Positions 22,735-33,466 of a DNA stretch of 64,000 nucleotides are shown here, piece after piece. Both the position numbers and the translations under genes were made by a program. The stretch is from Mixophyes australis (taxonomy: Eukaryota; Chordata; Amphibia; Anura; Limnodynastidae): NCBI GenBank assembly GCA_036250195.1, contig JAVHZZ010000004.1:255378728-255442727 (forward strand), in the 5' to 3' direction. The notes beneath the pieces are model-generated. The model did no database searches. It worked only from the letters and a program-made list of their open reading frames with translations, and was not told where the DNA came from. The first letter of the stretch is position 1. Every line of letters begins with the position of its first letter.

Positions 22735-23165
22735 GAGGGGGTCTGATGCAGACAGATACCAAACTACCGTGGTCCATTTATTTTTACTTTCTAATTCCAC
22801 AGTCTATGCAGGCTGCTTTTTTTTGTATTCAACTTCAAGTGGAGGGCGGGGGGGCATAAATAGCCACCAAACTACCGTGGTCCATTTATTTTTACTTTCT
22901 AATTCCACAGTCTATGCAGGCTGCTTTTTTTTTTATTCAACTTCAAGTGGAGGGCGGGGGGGGGGGGGCATAGATAGCCACCAAACTACCGTGGTCCATT
23001 TATTTTTACTTTCTAATTCCACAGTCTATTCAGGCTGCTTTTCTTTGTATTCAACTTCAAGTGGAGGGCGTGGGGGCATAGATAGCCACCAAACTACCGT
23101 GGTCCATTTATTTTTACTTTCTAATTCCACAGTCTATGCAGGCTGTTTTTTTTCGATTCAACTAC
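22735..23165. repeat. Tandem array of about 110 bp, four units, in hAT-A copy 3
   Basis: ACCAAACTACCGTGGTCC recurs near 22757, 22864, 22980 and 23091, with TTCAACTTCAAGTGGAGGGC and poly-G runs between. It corresponds in position to the left arrays of copies 1 and 2 but has diverged in sequence. Confidence 0.85.
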
Positions 23166-23570
23166 AAGTGGAGGGTGTAATATACACCCAAAGACGATGG
23201 CTACATTGCAAATAATCAAAGATGGAGGAGGTAGACAACCAGGTTTGTCTGTATAATTTGCAGGCAAGTGTTCGCATTAAGGACGGCCTACCAGGGATTA
23301 AACTGTTTTTTGGATAATTTATTAGCTTTAGAATTTCCTCACTTAACCAAAAAACTTGTTAAGCACTAAATTAGGTTATTTTAGACCAAAAACATTGTAT
23401 TTTTTTTAAAAAATGGCAAAACAAAACCAAGACCAAAACCAAAACACGCAATGGCGGTTTTGCAAAACCAAAACCAAAACCAAAACATGAAGGTAATCCA
23501 GATCCAAAACAAAAAACAAAAACAAAACATGGGGGTCAGTGACCATCTCTACTTATAATCAGCTGCAAGT

Positions 23571-24464
23571 TGTTATGATTCCTAGTAGATGTTATGATTC
23601 CTAGTAGGAGCTCAGGGTGAGGCAGAAGTGTTGGAATAAAACAAAGGATGTTTATTGATGCAAATATTCAAGGAAGCCAATAGGTGCAGGGAATCTGTAA
23701 ACAGCAACTCAGTTGTAGCAATGATACGTATCAGGCATCCGAAATTGCGAATTAGTCCATAGCAACAACAGATCCAGGATTTGAAAGGTTAATCACAGTA
23801 CAAGGTAGCAGGTCAACCAGGTCTGAGCCAAGGATGCAGGGAGGGATTAATAGTACAGTTTATAGCAACAGAGATTCAAGGTTGGGTGTAATGCTAGTAG
23901 TGACCTGGGTAGAGATGGCGTTTGAGAGCAACACAGTACAAGCAGAGGCCAGATCAAGCTGCAATTCTGGATGGTGAAACAAAATGAGCAGTGAGCACAG
24001 GTAAGTCCCAAGTAGCAGACAGCGGATACCATGGACCTGAAGCTAGAAAATGGTACCACGGATAACTGGTAGAGTACAAGTAAATCCAATGCAGCAGAGA
24101 GAGCACACCATGAACCTGAGGCTGGGAAGTAGAATCACAGACGAAGGGCAGAGTAAAATACCAGGCAATGGATCGGTCCAAACAGCAATCGCGGTTGGTC
24201 AGCTCACAGGCAGAGGTCAAACCAAAGTAGCAAACTGGAGCAGGTAATTCAGGATAGCAGACAAACAGCAGCAGGAACAAACAGTGAACTGCAAGGAACA
24301 CTGACTGTGGCAGGTATATAAAGCAGTGAAACAGGTGCAGACACTAACCAGGGAAGGAGATTAACTCCTGCAGGCGAGATGGAATGTTCAAGGGCAAAAC
24401 AGCAGCACCTCTGGTGGTATTGAGGTACTGCAGCCACATACAAGATAAAGACAGAGTCCTAACA
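23571..24464 (-). mobile_element. Solo Gypsy-type LTR (894 bp)
   Basis: Bounded by TGTTATGATTCC and GAGTCCTAACA, inverted TGTTA/TAACA-type ends, with flanks CAAGT (left) and CAAGA (right) as a 5-bp duplication with one difference. Minus orientation is inferred from similarity in style to the other minus-strand Gypsy LTRs (GTCCTAACA end against GTTAGGAACTCC). A TATATAAA lies near 24317. No internal region is present. Confidence 0.7.
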
Positions 24465-25115
24465 CAAGACTGCTAAACACTAACAACACCAGATGCAAGT
24501 CTTGGAGCTAAATTATTTTTATTGGGAAATTACATGATGAAGCACAATACAAGAGTAGAATTTGACATTTACAATGTATGTGTTAAAAGGAGCACGGTGA
24601 CAGTTTAGTCATCTACAGTTTTGCTGCCAAAACAGGCCTGACACAAAGAGTTAATACAACTGACAAGGTGTTTGTGAATATAGGACTAACACATGATCCT
24701 ATAGAAATAGTTTTGCAATCTGACGTAGAAGTAAGATATAGTTTGGTTGTAACACGTAGGATTCCTTATTGCCTTGCTCCAAAAAGTAGAGATTGACATT
24801 GTTTAGGAAATTAAAAGTCTCTCATTTGTCTCATTATGTGTCTCATAAGAAGTTGAATAAAGCAGCAATATAGAAAAAGTTCAAACTGGCAGAAGATACT
24901 TTGTCAGAAATGGAAGGCTCCTTTTATTAATTTTAGAGAAGGAACAAGGAAGCCTATTCTTTCTGAGAAGGAAAAGCATGCTAAGGTGACATCAGATGAA
25001 ACTGTTTAATCTGTTCAAGCTGTTCTTAAAAATAAATCAGCAAACCAAGAACCTACTCGCTATGTGCTCCAATGACAGCTAACTTAGGAAGGGATAGGTG
25101 ATGGCAAATGACTTA
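24465..25115. other. Unassigned DNA with one 58-codon open stretch
   Basis: Positions about 24624-24800 on the plus strand are open for roughly 58 codons without an ATG start and end at TGA. It may continue the broken LTR element of 21011-21335 beyond its insertions, but no conserved motif proves it. The rest holds nothing recognisable. Confidence 0.3.
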
Positions 25116-25553
25116 ATTGAAATTAGAGATGATCACTGACCCCCGTGTTTTGGATTTGGATTAGCTTTGTGTTTTGGTTTTGGCAAAACCGCCCTCACGT
25201 GTTTTGGTTTTGGATCTGTATTTTTTTTAGTTTTTTTTAATTGCTAATATATGCTAAAATCACATAATTTTGCTCTTTTTTTCTTCCTACATTATTATTA
25301 ACCTCAATAACACAAATTTCCAGTCAATTCTGACCACCTCACAGGTCACAATATTATTTTCATTCACTTTCGGACAAAGACTGCAGCGACCTGGCTGAAT
25401 GCTAAGCGAAAGAGAAATGACACAAACACATGGCAGTTCATAGCACATCTAGGAAACATTGTCACACAGCAGTGGCAGAAAAAAAAGAAAAGTGGTGCAA
25501 GATGGAATTCCACCCACTCTTATGTAAGATATTGTAAAGGACATGTACAGTTT

Positions 25554-25615
25554 AACAAACCAAGCACTCCAGCGACAAGGGGTGCCACTTTTGTGGCTGA
25601 AGTGTTTGGTTTGTT
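25554..25615. repeat. Hairpin repeat, copy a
   Basis: Arms of 25 nt (25554-25578 and 25591-25615), AACAAACCAAGCACT.. against its complement, around a 12-nt loop GGGGTGCCACTT. Three arm positions do not pair. Confidence 0.8.
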
Positions 25616-25704
25616 TGGGCCCCCACAAAACAAGCTACCAATAGCTTAGCTGCCTTAAGCCCAACAGTGCTGTCAATGAATTCTACATTATTAAACCATG
25701 TTTG

Positions 25705-26622
25705 CTTGTACAGCATCTTTAATCTCCTTCTCCTCTGTGGATACCTTCCTCTCATCCCTGAAGAACTGACAAACTTATGTAGGCACAGGAGTTGATATTA
25801 CAACTGGAGTGGTATTAGATCTGCTTCCGACAGACTATGACATGGAACATGTGGGCAGCATGGAATCCGTCATGTTGGAATACACAGCATTGAACAGAGA
25901 TTTAAACCAATATATAGATGCAGTTGAGGAGACCGTACTTAGGTTAAAACGTGACCCATCTGATGAGATCACAGATTTAAGACAACTTGTACATGAGAGA
26001 TACACTGCGCTTTAGACGAATAATACAGAGAAGGCCCTGAGGCAGGACAATAAATATGTCCAGTTTAAAGAACAGCTAAGAGACCTGAGAAAACAAATGG
26101 GTGTGTCACCAGCCCCTGCAGACTAAGCTTTTGAAAATGAAGACGAGGAGATCACCGTCCCCCAGAGCACTCCTATCACACAGTTTGGGCATGGTGAACC
26201 CAGTGAAAAACAAAGTATCTGGTCACACGTACGAGAGAGAAGCAATTGAACGGATGACTGAAAACTTCAGAAGGGTAAATCCACCAAAAACTGTCTGTGA
26301 TCACTCTGACATGAGTATAATGGATCTTGTTCCAGACAATGCACTAAAAAGAGCCATTCATTGACATTCACAGCAAAAAGCAAGGTCATCACTGAGCTTC
26401 GAATCGGCCCCAGTCCCCAAGAAATTATAATATAGCTAGGTACCTTTGACGTAAAGTGCAGATTACAAACACTTTGTGCAATACTGATGAAACAGCAGCA
26501 AAGTGGAAGGTTTGAGTAATAAATATACACCTCTATTTAAACATCCATGCTGCTTACATTACTTCTGCAAGCAACATTGTTCTTTGTTAATAAAACTGTT
26601 GTCTATATACCGTTAAAAAAAA
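25705..26622 (+). pseudogene. NSMCE2: Processed pseudogene of the SUMO ligase NSMCE2 (MMS21)
   Basis: The normal protein is the SUMO E3 ligase subunit of the SMC5/6 DNA-repair complex. Segments recognisable in order are ISFSSVDTFLSSLKN (about 25711-25755), GVDITTGVVLDLL, the helical SMC5-binding region [38 protein letters not shown], and the SP-RING part [19 protein letters not shown] with [20 protein letters not shown]. There are no introns, and an AATAAA at 26589-26594 is followed by eight A residues (26615-26622), so it is a retrocopy. It is dead: in-frame stops near 25757, 26013 and 26126, frameshifts, and a serine where the SP-RING normally has a zinc-binding cysteine (KVCGH in the family). 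It sits inside hAT-C transposase sequence. Confidence 0.9.
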
Positions 26623-26790
26623 TAATCCTCCACCATTCATTGGCTGCTGATAGTAGGATAAGGTGGAGTTATGGCAGCGGTGTCACAAATTTTTGTCAAT
26701 TCTTTTAGAGTTGACCAGACCAGATGTCAAAATGTTGTGCTGAGTCATATGCATCATCAATGGGTGTCTTGGGAAAGTTAAGTTTTGCAA
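26623..26790 (-). pseudogene. hAT-C transposase, C-terminal-region fragment
   Basis: AATCCTCCACCATT..GGTGGAGTTATGG..GTCACAAATTTTT..CCAGATGT aligns with 58617-58720 of the intact hAT-A gene, in the part just before the dimerisation domain. It begins exactly after the poly(A) tail of the NSMCE2 retrocopy, so the retrocopy landed in the gene. Too broken to translate. Confidence 0.65.
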
Positions 26791-26921
26791 AGCACACAAC
26801 AATTTATAGCACATCTAGGTAACATTGGCACACAGTGGTAGCTGAAAGGAGAAAGATGGAATTGTCCTTGGGCCCTCCCACCCACCTTTATGTTGAATCT
26901 TAAAAAGGACATGCACACTTT

Positions 26922-26983
26922 AACAAACCAAGTACTTCAGCCACAAGAAGCGCCACTTTTGTGGCTGAAGTGCTTGGTTTGTT
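26922..26983. repeat. Hairpin repeat, copy b
   Basis: Arms 26922-26946 and 26959-26983 pair over 25 nt with a single G:U wobble, around a 12-nt loop GAAGCGCCACTT. It is the best-preserved of the three. Confidence 0.88.
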
Positions 26984-27244
26984 TGGGCCCCCACAAATCA
27001 AGCTAACAATGGGCTTAAGGCAGCTAAGCTAACAGTGCTGTCAATGAACTCTAAGACTGCAGCGAGCTGCCTGGTTGCTCTGTCCATTAGTAATGGCACA
27101 AACTCATGACAATTCATAGCACATTTAGGTAACATTGCCACACAGCAGTGGCAGAAAATAAAAGTGGTGCAAGATGGAATTGTCCTTCGGAACTCCCACC
27201 CTTATATTGAATTGACATAATATGATTGATGGACAGCAAAGTAG

Positions 27245-27585
27245 AAGAGTTTATAAAGTCGACAATTTAATGACATCAACAGTATTATTAGGGCATCAGT
27301 TGCAATGTAGACAGTATTTATTAGGTTGACAATTCAAATGTAGACAGTATTATCCCTAACTCTAACCCTGTTCCTATCCCTAGACCTGTCCTTATCCTTA
27401 TCTCTAGACCTGTCTCTATCCTTAGACCTGTCCCTATTCCTATCCCTGTCCCTAGACCTGTCCTTAACCATGTCGCTAGCCCTCTAATAATACTGTCCAC
27501 ATTTGAATAGTTTACCTAATCTTACTGTGCACCATTGGTGACCTAATGATAATGTTGAAACTTGAATTGTCAACTGTTACACAAG
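27245..27585. repeat. MITE-like insert with telomere-like CCCTA-rich core
   Basis: GTCGACAATTTAATG near 27259 and GAATTGTCAAC near 27570 are loosely inverted, with further AATGTAGACAGTATTA and ATACTGTCCACATTTGAA pairs inward. The core 27353-27485 is a degenerate pyrimidine repeat of CCCTAACTCTAACCC and CCTAGACCTGTCC type. It splits a repeat block of hAT-C. The GTCGACA/GTTGACA ends resemble those of the large element at 13846-19815. Confidence 0.6.
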
Positions 27586-27687
27586 CTGATAGACCAAGCC
27601 CAAAATGTTAAACAGTGCAAGGTGGAATTGTCCTTGGTCCCTCTGACCCACCCTTATGTTGAATCTTAAATAGGACATATGCACTTT

Positions 27688-27749
27688 AACAAACCAAGCA
27701 CTTCAGTCACAAGGAGTGCCACTTTTGTGGCTGAAGTGCTTGGTTTGAT
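27688..27749. repeat. Hairpin repeat, copy c
   Basis: Arms 27688-27712 and 27725-27749 pair over most of 25 nt, with a mispair or wobble at TCAGTCAC and one near the open end, around the loop GGAGTGCCACTT. Confidence 0.82.
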
Positions 27750-27817
27750 TGGGCCCCCCACAAAAAAAGCTAACAATGAGCTTAAAGCACCTAAGCTAAC
27801 TGTGCTGTTAATGAACT

Positions 27818-28466
27818 CTACAGTGGCAAAATGTTGTTGTCATAATCCTCAGCCTCATCCTCACCCCCATCAGTGTGTACATCATCCTCACTTGGGCTGC
27901 TCATGCAGACATTTGCAGAAATGCTGAAAGGGGCCTTCTTTATGGGTACACTATCAGAAAGGTCAGGCTTGCAGATAGCACTCGTGGATAGACTCTCCTC
28001 AGAGATTTGTGTCATTTCTGATCTAAACATACATTCTCCTATAATGCGTTACTGTCTTCCTCCAGTTCGGCTGTTACCCGTAAAAGTGTTTGGACACCAC
28101 TTTTGGAGACAGAATGACAAGGTCTTCCTTGGTCATGACTGACTTTATAAGGTGATGCCTCAGTGACAGTTGTAGAACTAGCACACATAGAGAAAGGCGA
28201 AGGCCTCATTCTCTGCTTGCCACTGCGTATGTAGAATGGCATGTTGGCAATTTTATTTTTTCTGCAGGAAACTTTGCCTGGATTACAGGTTTCTTTTTCT
28301 TTACCATGGTAAATGGTGCTTTTTTACATTATTGTTTACCTGACTTAAAAACACTTTGCACTTTAACATAGGCTTTAGCAGATGACGTAGATGGATTATT
28401 ATCATCATGACTGGTGTCAGCAGCTGCTTGGTGTTCCTGGTTTTCTGTGGACTGCTGTGAATCCAT
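27818..28466 (-). pseudogene. hAT-C transposase, N-terminal region
   Basis: From the ATG at 28466 the sequence gives MDSQQSTENQEHQ and PSTSSAKAYVKVQSVFKS, clearly homologous to the start of the hAT-A transposase. Later segments include MPFYIRSGKQRMRPSPFS, LLRVTAELEEDSNAL and VPIKKAPFSISANVC, then an acidic run. Frameshifts separate the segments (near 28040 and 28245) and the rest of the gene is replaced by repeats and insertions, so it is not functional. Confidence 0.82.
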
Positions 28467-28473
28467 TTTGATA

Positions 28474-29060
28474 ACACAGTAAAATGTGACTGCAGATTCA
28501 GAAGAACACTGCCAGTCCTATTATTTCTATTTCAGCAATGACAATTAGCAATGGAAAAATGGAGCTCTCCTGCTGGTGTGTTAGCTATATATCACAGTAC
28601 AATGTGACTGTAGATTTAGAACAAGACTGCCAGCCATATTATTTCTATTTCAGCAATGACAATTACAAATGGAGTAATGGAGCTCTCCCATTTCTGTGTG
28701 AGCTATAACTCAGTAGAATGTGACTGCAGATTAAGAAAACCAAGGGCTAGATTTACTAAACTGCGGGTTTGGAAAAGTGGAGATGTTGCCTATAGCAACC
28801 AATCAGATTCAAGTTATCATTTATTTAGTGCATTCTACAAAATGACAGCTAGAATCTGATTGGTTGTTATAGGCAACATCTCCACTTTTCCAAACCCGCA
28901 GTTTAGTAAATATACCCCGAGGACTGTCAGCCCTATTATTTCTATTTCAGCAATGACAATTAGCAATGGAGCAATGGAGCTCTCCTGAATGTCACTGGAG
29001 ACTTTGAAGAACACTGCTACCCATCCTCTTTCTTTTCTAGCTATGACGCTGCCCAACTGC
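28474..29060. repeat. Subterminal tandem units of hAT-C
   Basis: Units of about 115 bp with TGTGACTGCAGATT, ACTGCCAGYCCTATTATTTC and GGAGCTCTCC begin near 28486, 28600 and 28720; the third is split by the MITE at 28744-28918. Confidence 0.8.
28744..28918. repeat. 175-bp palindromic MITE, GGGCTAGATTTACTAA family, copy 1
   Basis: Two arms of about 75 bp (GGGCTAGATTTACTAAACTG and its near complement) with CAACCAATCAGATT/AATCTGATTGGTTG pairs flank a short AT-rich centre. The right end has decayed to ATATACCCC. It is inserted in a subterminal unit of hAT-C. Confidence 0.85.
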
Positions 29061-29277
29061 AATAGAGTCTGCCAAGAACTGTGCTACCCCTTATGTGTCT
29101 CTCTGTGAAATGATGCTAGATCGCCGTGGAGGGTGGTACTTATAGAATCCAAAACTCGTGAGATCCTATGACGTAACGAGGGCGTGCGTAATTACATAGC
29201 CGGCTTGGTACTCGGATCTGCTAAGTTCGGGTGGGCTTGGTCTTGAAGAACAGAGCCTGAGCATCTCTAATTGAAAT

Positions 29278-30180
29278 GGATGTTAAACACAATGGGCCTG
29301 ATTCAAATTGGAATGCAAAATGGGCATAATTTCCATGTTTAAAAAGAGTATGCAACTTTTGCATAGTTCCACCCATATTGAAATCAAAAGTTTGAATTAG
29401 GGGGGTGGCAATATATTCTTTATTAACAGTGCATACTTTTCGTAAGCGTAGATACACATATTGACTGAAGTACCTTTAAAGAGCAAATGCACATGTTTAC
29501 TACATGCGAATTTACAATGAATTCACATCAGAACACACTTAACTTTTACGTAATCATAGATCAAAATAATAAGTGGTATCAACATAATAACAAATCAACC
29601 AAAAACACATTTAAATATATATTTTTTCAATATAATCCATATATTTGAGGGTTTTTAAAATTTAATCTATTAATTTAAAATACCTAACAAAATAAATACA
29701 TTTTCATTGCACACAGTGCATACAATGAGTATTGAAAATAAATCTTCAGTGCGTACAGTTATTCTATGTTAGACTCATATGTGAAAGGAAGTAAACAGAA
29801 AATGGCATGCTGGTCATCACTATAATCTGGCATTTACTTGCCCTGTAGCAGGTACAAAAGACATGGCTGAAAACATTCTTACTTAAGCTAAACATAGGAT
29901 TTTAATTAGCTGCATCTGCATGAACACACCCGTACTGAACATAACCCACCTTAGTCCACCCCGTCCTTCCCGTGTTCTGTTCAGTCGTAAGGAGTCAGCT
30001 ATATTGCCATTCAGATATAAGAGGAAGCACCATTGACTTATTGTTGCAGTTATAATTTATTGATTAAGGGGGCAAAATTAAGTTATTAACTAAATTATGA
30101 CAAGTGAGGCCCTGAGTCGAACGCACTTAAATAACGATAGTGTTTGCATCTTAGCTTACACTTACCTTTAAGGGGTTAAC
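29278..30180. other. Unassigned AT-rich DNA
   Basis: No gene. 29290-29480 begins GGGCCTGATTCAAATTGG and 29740-30000 resembles sequence around 49000-49220, so part of it is probably an old MITE-type repeat that cannot be delimited here. Confidence 0.4.
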
Positions 30181-31940
30181 TGTAGTCCCAGCCCAACCAA
30201 TGGTTGTAGAGTGGGAGGGTCCTGGTTTTCCATACAGGAGGCAGCACTTTCTGGTTGTCTCACTTTTCTTCACAAGATCCATTGGGAGAGCCTGCAGCGA
30301 GAGAAAGATTTGTATCAAACTCCTTCTCTTCTGTTTTTTTCACCTCTGCTATAACTTCACTAGCCACCTGTACTGTTTTACACCTATACACCTTTGCAGT
30401 TCCTTCAATTTCCTATTTCACCCCTGTTAAAACCCCAATACTCCTTTCCAACATCCCCCCCCTCCGCCATCATATTTAGTCCCCCCCCCCCACCATGGTA
30501 GCCCTTCACCCTTCATATGCACTAATTCCAACACACACACCCCCTCCCCCCCCAGTGACCTCCTTCCTCCAGCGATATGCACAGACCAAAAAGAACTGAA
30601 CTGCAGCCCGCCTGGTGCGCCTTAGAGACTTCCCTCCCTCCAGCTCCGGTGGCCTTCTTTGTTTTCCGTCTGGTACCCAGCCGTTTGCTGCATACTCCCG
30701 CCAAGAGTACCCCCATTGTGGTCAACTCCAACCCGCTGCAGCCATCCTACCCCCTCTCTCTCCCACCGCTGCACCTCCAAAGAGCAGCAGGCGCTTGGTA
30801 GCAGCTCCGCACGGGCAGACAATTCAGTATGAATTGCCTGTGACCGCGCACATGCGCAGACCGCACGTAGGAGAGGGGTGCATCTTTTCTCAGCTCTGGT
30901 GCGCAAGCAGGTACAATAAGTACAGGGAGGGAGGGATGTGCCTCTCCCCGCAGAGGATCTCTTTCAATAAACCAGATTGTGAGTCACTATACACCCCTCC
31001 TGTCAGTTTTAACACCATCTGCAGCCACACATATAACCAGCCACCAGAGGGAGCCCCCAGCAGCAGCGACCTTAGAGCTGGTCTCTTTTGGGCAGTAACC
31101 CCTCCCTTGTCCCTCATCAACTTTTCTTCCCCCCCAGCCACTTCCTGGAGCAGAACACACAGGGTTCTACTTGGGGCGCACAATTTTATAGGGACACCCC
31201 ACCGGCTAGGAGATCACTTTACCAGCCTGCTTTCAGTTCAGCTCCTGACACCATTTCTCGGATCCCTATCCCAGATCTTTTGCGACAGCTACTTAGCAGT
31301 ACTGCTGTAGACACTTCCACTTTTTATAGACACTCGCCACTTGGAGACATGTCTGGGAGGTTTTCCCAAAACCGCCAAAATTTATCTTCATCATCCCCTA
31401 GCAGAATGGCCCTTGCTAAGCGGTAATTGCAGCACACGCAGCTGTTCCCCGTTAACCAACGTGATGGGCGCGACAGGAGGTTCTCTGCATCTGCACATAG
31501 CTCCCAATTTTTTTTAGTTCCCATACCTTGTCGACTCATCCAGGCCATACAGTATCCAATATACCACCCCAACAAAACTCGTCAAAGATCACCACCACTC
31601 TACTGCCGAAAACCAGTCGCAATGGCGCCCCTTCCCACCTATAGACTCCGCTTCCCCATCTGGACATAATGTGACCCATTCCCTAACTCGGTGCGCCACA
31701 CCCCCTGCAGCGTCGGTACGAACCTTATCCCCAAGCCCGTCCAAGAGCCAAGAGATAGGCCCACAGCCCCATCCACGCACGACATTCCCAGCCCAAGTAC
31801 ACGCAAGGTGATGCGTAGATCCAGCTACGGTCCATTATGTACACAACTTAGTAACCCTTATTTGATTTCAGAGTCGGCATCCAGAACACTGGAAGCAGCT
31901 GCATCGGATTTTTGTTGCACAGGGTCACGGACAAGCTGAC
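30181..31940. other. C/T-rich region with uncharacterised open frames
   Basis: Plus-strand pyrimidine-rich sequence with CCAAT near 30196 and open frames at 30615-31310 (231 codons) and 31088-31426. Their proteins are rich in Pro, Ser and Arg with no motif I recognise, and overlapping frames on the other strand are as long, so coding is not supported. It could be the 5' or gag part of an unidentified retroelement. Confidence 0.3.
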
Positions 31941-32377
31941 TGTCCCACTTTTACACAGAGAATATCACCGACTGGTATTAGCGCTACTAACCTGAGGGGC
32001 GCAGAGTCCAACACACCACCGGTGTTCACCAGGGACCGCCGCAAGGAGGTTTGGGCTTGGCTGCGTGCGATGTGCAGGTCGCGGTTCTCCCAGGAAGTCA
32101 CCAGTGCAGCGAATAGGGTAGTCAGACAGGCCGAGTCGAAACCAAGGAAGCGAGGTACCACGGAGAGTAGGCAAGAGTAGTCAGGGACGGTCCAAATGTC
32201 AATACCAGTGCGGGCAGCGAAGTACAAGGGAAATCCGGAAGAGAGTTCAAACAAGCCAAGGAGTCTATACACAGGAGTTCAGGAACAGGAATGCAAACTA
32301 AATGCTGGAGCAGGGTAGAACCAATACTCTGGCACTAGACAGGTGTCAGAGGCTGCTTTGAGTACTCTTAGGTGCCT
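31940..32377 (-). repeat. Fragment of a third Gypsy-type LTR
   Basis: The style (short GC-rich blocks such as CAGGAAGTCACCAG and GGTAGTCAGACAGGCCGAG) matches other Gypsy LTRs in the window but the sequence is not the same family as its neighbours. It ends abruptly where Gypsy-A's LTR begins at 32378. Borders on the left are approximate. Confidence 0.45.
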
Positions 32378-33086
32378 CCTGTTAGGAACTCCCAAGCCAG
32401 TACAATGAAACTCGGGAACTACTCTGAAGGCCCGGTGTTCGCTGGAGCCCCTAGTGGTGGGGACAGACTTGGCTGCGGGCCGAACGAGGGGCGAGTAACG
32501 TATACTGACTTAAAGGAGAACCCAGGAGTAGAGTGATTGGCGGACAGTAGTGAGGAGGAGATCCAAGGTCAAAGGTCACAAGCATAGGTACAGAATCCAG
32601 GGGCAAGCGAAAGGTCAGGTTCACAAGTAAAGGAGCAAAATCCGGAATTCAGGCAAAATGGTCAGGGTCAGAAGCGAAGGTTCAATGGTCCAGGAACAAG
32701 CAAAGGTCATACACGGGAGTCAATCAAAGGTAACAAAAACCAAGCAGGGAGAGAACAAGCAGGCAGCAGAACTGAGGACAGAACGCTATAACCGGCAGTG
32801 AGGCTGCAGACCTCACTGCCCTAAATACTAGCATCAACCAATCAGAGCCCAGCTTAAAATCATATGGCCAGTTCAGATACGGACAAGTAATTAGCCCGCA
32901 GGCTTGAGAGCTCTCCCCAGCTGCCTGGACACAGCGCTACCCCTGTTGGCGTCCGGCCGTTGCCCTGGCAACGGTCGGGTCAAATCCGGAAGTGACGTCC
33001 CGGTCGCCATAGCGAAGGCCGGGACGTCCGGAGGAGAGAGGTGAGAGTCGCGGCGGTGCCCGCGGCCGCCGTGACCACTGACAGTA
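32378..33086 (-). repeat. 3' LTR of Gypsy-A
   Basis: Plus-strand ends TGTTAGGAACTCC (32378) and CCACTGACA (about 33086). On the element strand a purine-rich tract, CAAGGGGGGG, directly precedes the LTR (33087-33096), as expected for the second-strand primer. Paired with the LTR at 35753-36362. Confidence 0.82.
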
Positions 33087-33142
33087 CCCCCCCTTGAGGA
33101 GGGGTCAAGGAACCCCAATATCCAGGTTTCGTGGAAAACTTT

Positions 33143-33466
33143 TTAAAAAACTCTTTGATGAGTCTTCCAGCGTGAAGGCGCCTCTGCGGTATCACGCTCT
33201 TCAGGACCATAGCCCTTCCAATGTACGAGGAATTGGACTTGGCCTTGAACCTTCCTTGAGTCAAGGATTCTTTCGATAATATATTCGTGGTCCCCGTTCA
33301 CCATCAGAGGCCTAGGCCTGTTAGGGAAAGGACGATTAAACTTGCTGGGAGCAGCGACTCTCTTCAGAAGCGAACAATGAAAAGTCACAGGTATTTTTAA
33401 GGAAGTTGACAGTTTTAACCTAAATGCCACAGGATTAATTTTTTTTTTCAATTGGAAATGGTCCAA
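33143..33466 (-). pseudogene. Gypsy-A integrase tail and chromodomain
   Basis: Contains NPVAFRLKL...PVTFHCSLLK of the integrase C-terminal GPY/F-like region and a chromodomain, EYIIERILDSRKVQGQVQF followed by LVHWKGYGPEE. Chromodomains of chromoviruses guide integration to marked chromatin. The frame shifts after GPEE, losing the normal end, and the segment is out of frame with the upstream part at 33467. Confidence 0.82.

Larger units (their letters stand above)
21432..23551 (+). mobile_element. hAT-A copy 3, non-autonomous deletion derivative
   Basis: A 2.1-kb element between TAGAGAGGGGCGGG (21432) and GACCATCTCTA (23551), flanked by perfect 8-bp duplications CTTATAAT (21424-21431 and 23552-23559). 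It is in the opposite orientation to copies 1 and 2 and more diverged in its subterminal repeats, but its transposase remnant has the same internal junction as copy 2. Confidence 0.92.
25379..27850. repeat. Three imperfect repeat blocks inside hAT-C
   Basis: Blocks containing TTCATAGCACATCTAGG, ATTGNCACACAGCAGTGG, GTGCAAGATGGAATT and a TTAACAAACCAAG hairpin recur around 25379-25690, 26795-27060 and 27060-27840 (the last split by another insertion). The NSMCE2 retrocopy lies between the first and second. Confidence 0.65.
25124..29269 (-). mobile_element. Decayed hAT element (hAT-C) with nested retropseudogene and MITEs
   Basis: Ends TAGAGATGATCACTGACCC (25124) and GAGCATCTCTA (29269) are flanked by perfect 8-bp duplications ATTGAAAT (25116-25123 and 29270-29277). 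Internal sequence includes a (GTTTTG) subterminal tract, broken transposase segments on the minus strand, three copies of a hairpin-bearing block and about three ~115-bp subterminal units. It is related to hAT-A but much more diverged. The target duplication has survived intact despite heavy decay inside. Confidence 0.88.

Noticed and set aside
22730..23215. 161-codon frame with repeated FLLSNSTVYAGCFF peptide
   Set aside because: Translation of the ~110-bp tandem array of hAT-A copy 3. Poly-G length variation between units would shift any true frame.
25809..26364. A functional NSMCE2-like gene
   Set aside because: In-frame stops, frameshifts, loss of a zinc ligand, an A tail and lack of introns show a retropseudogene.
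30615..31310. 231-codon plus-strand frame as a host gene
   Set aside because: Low-complexity C-rich sequence with equally long overlapping frames on both strands and no motif. Kept only as an uncertain region.
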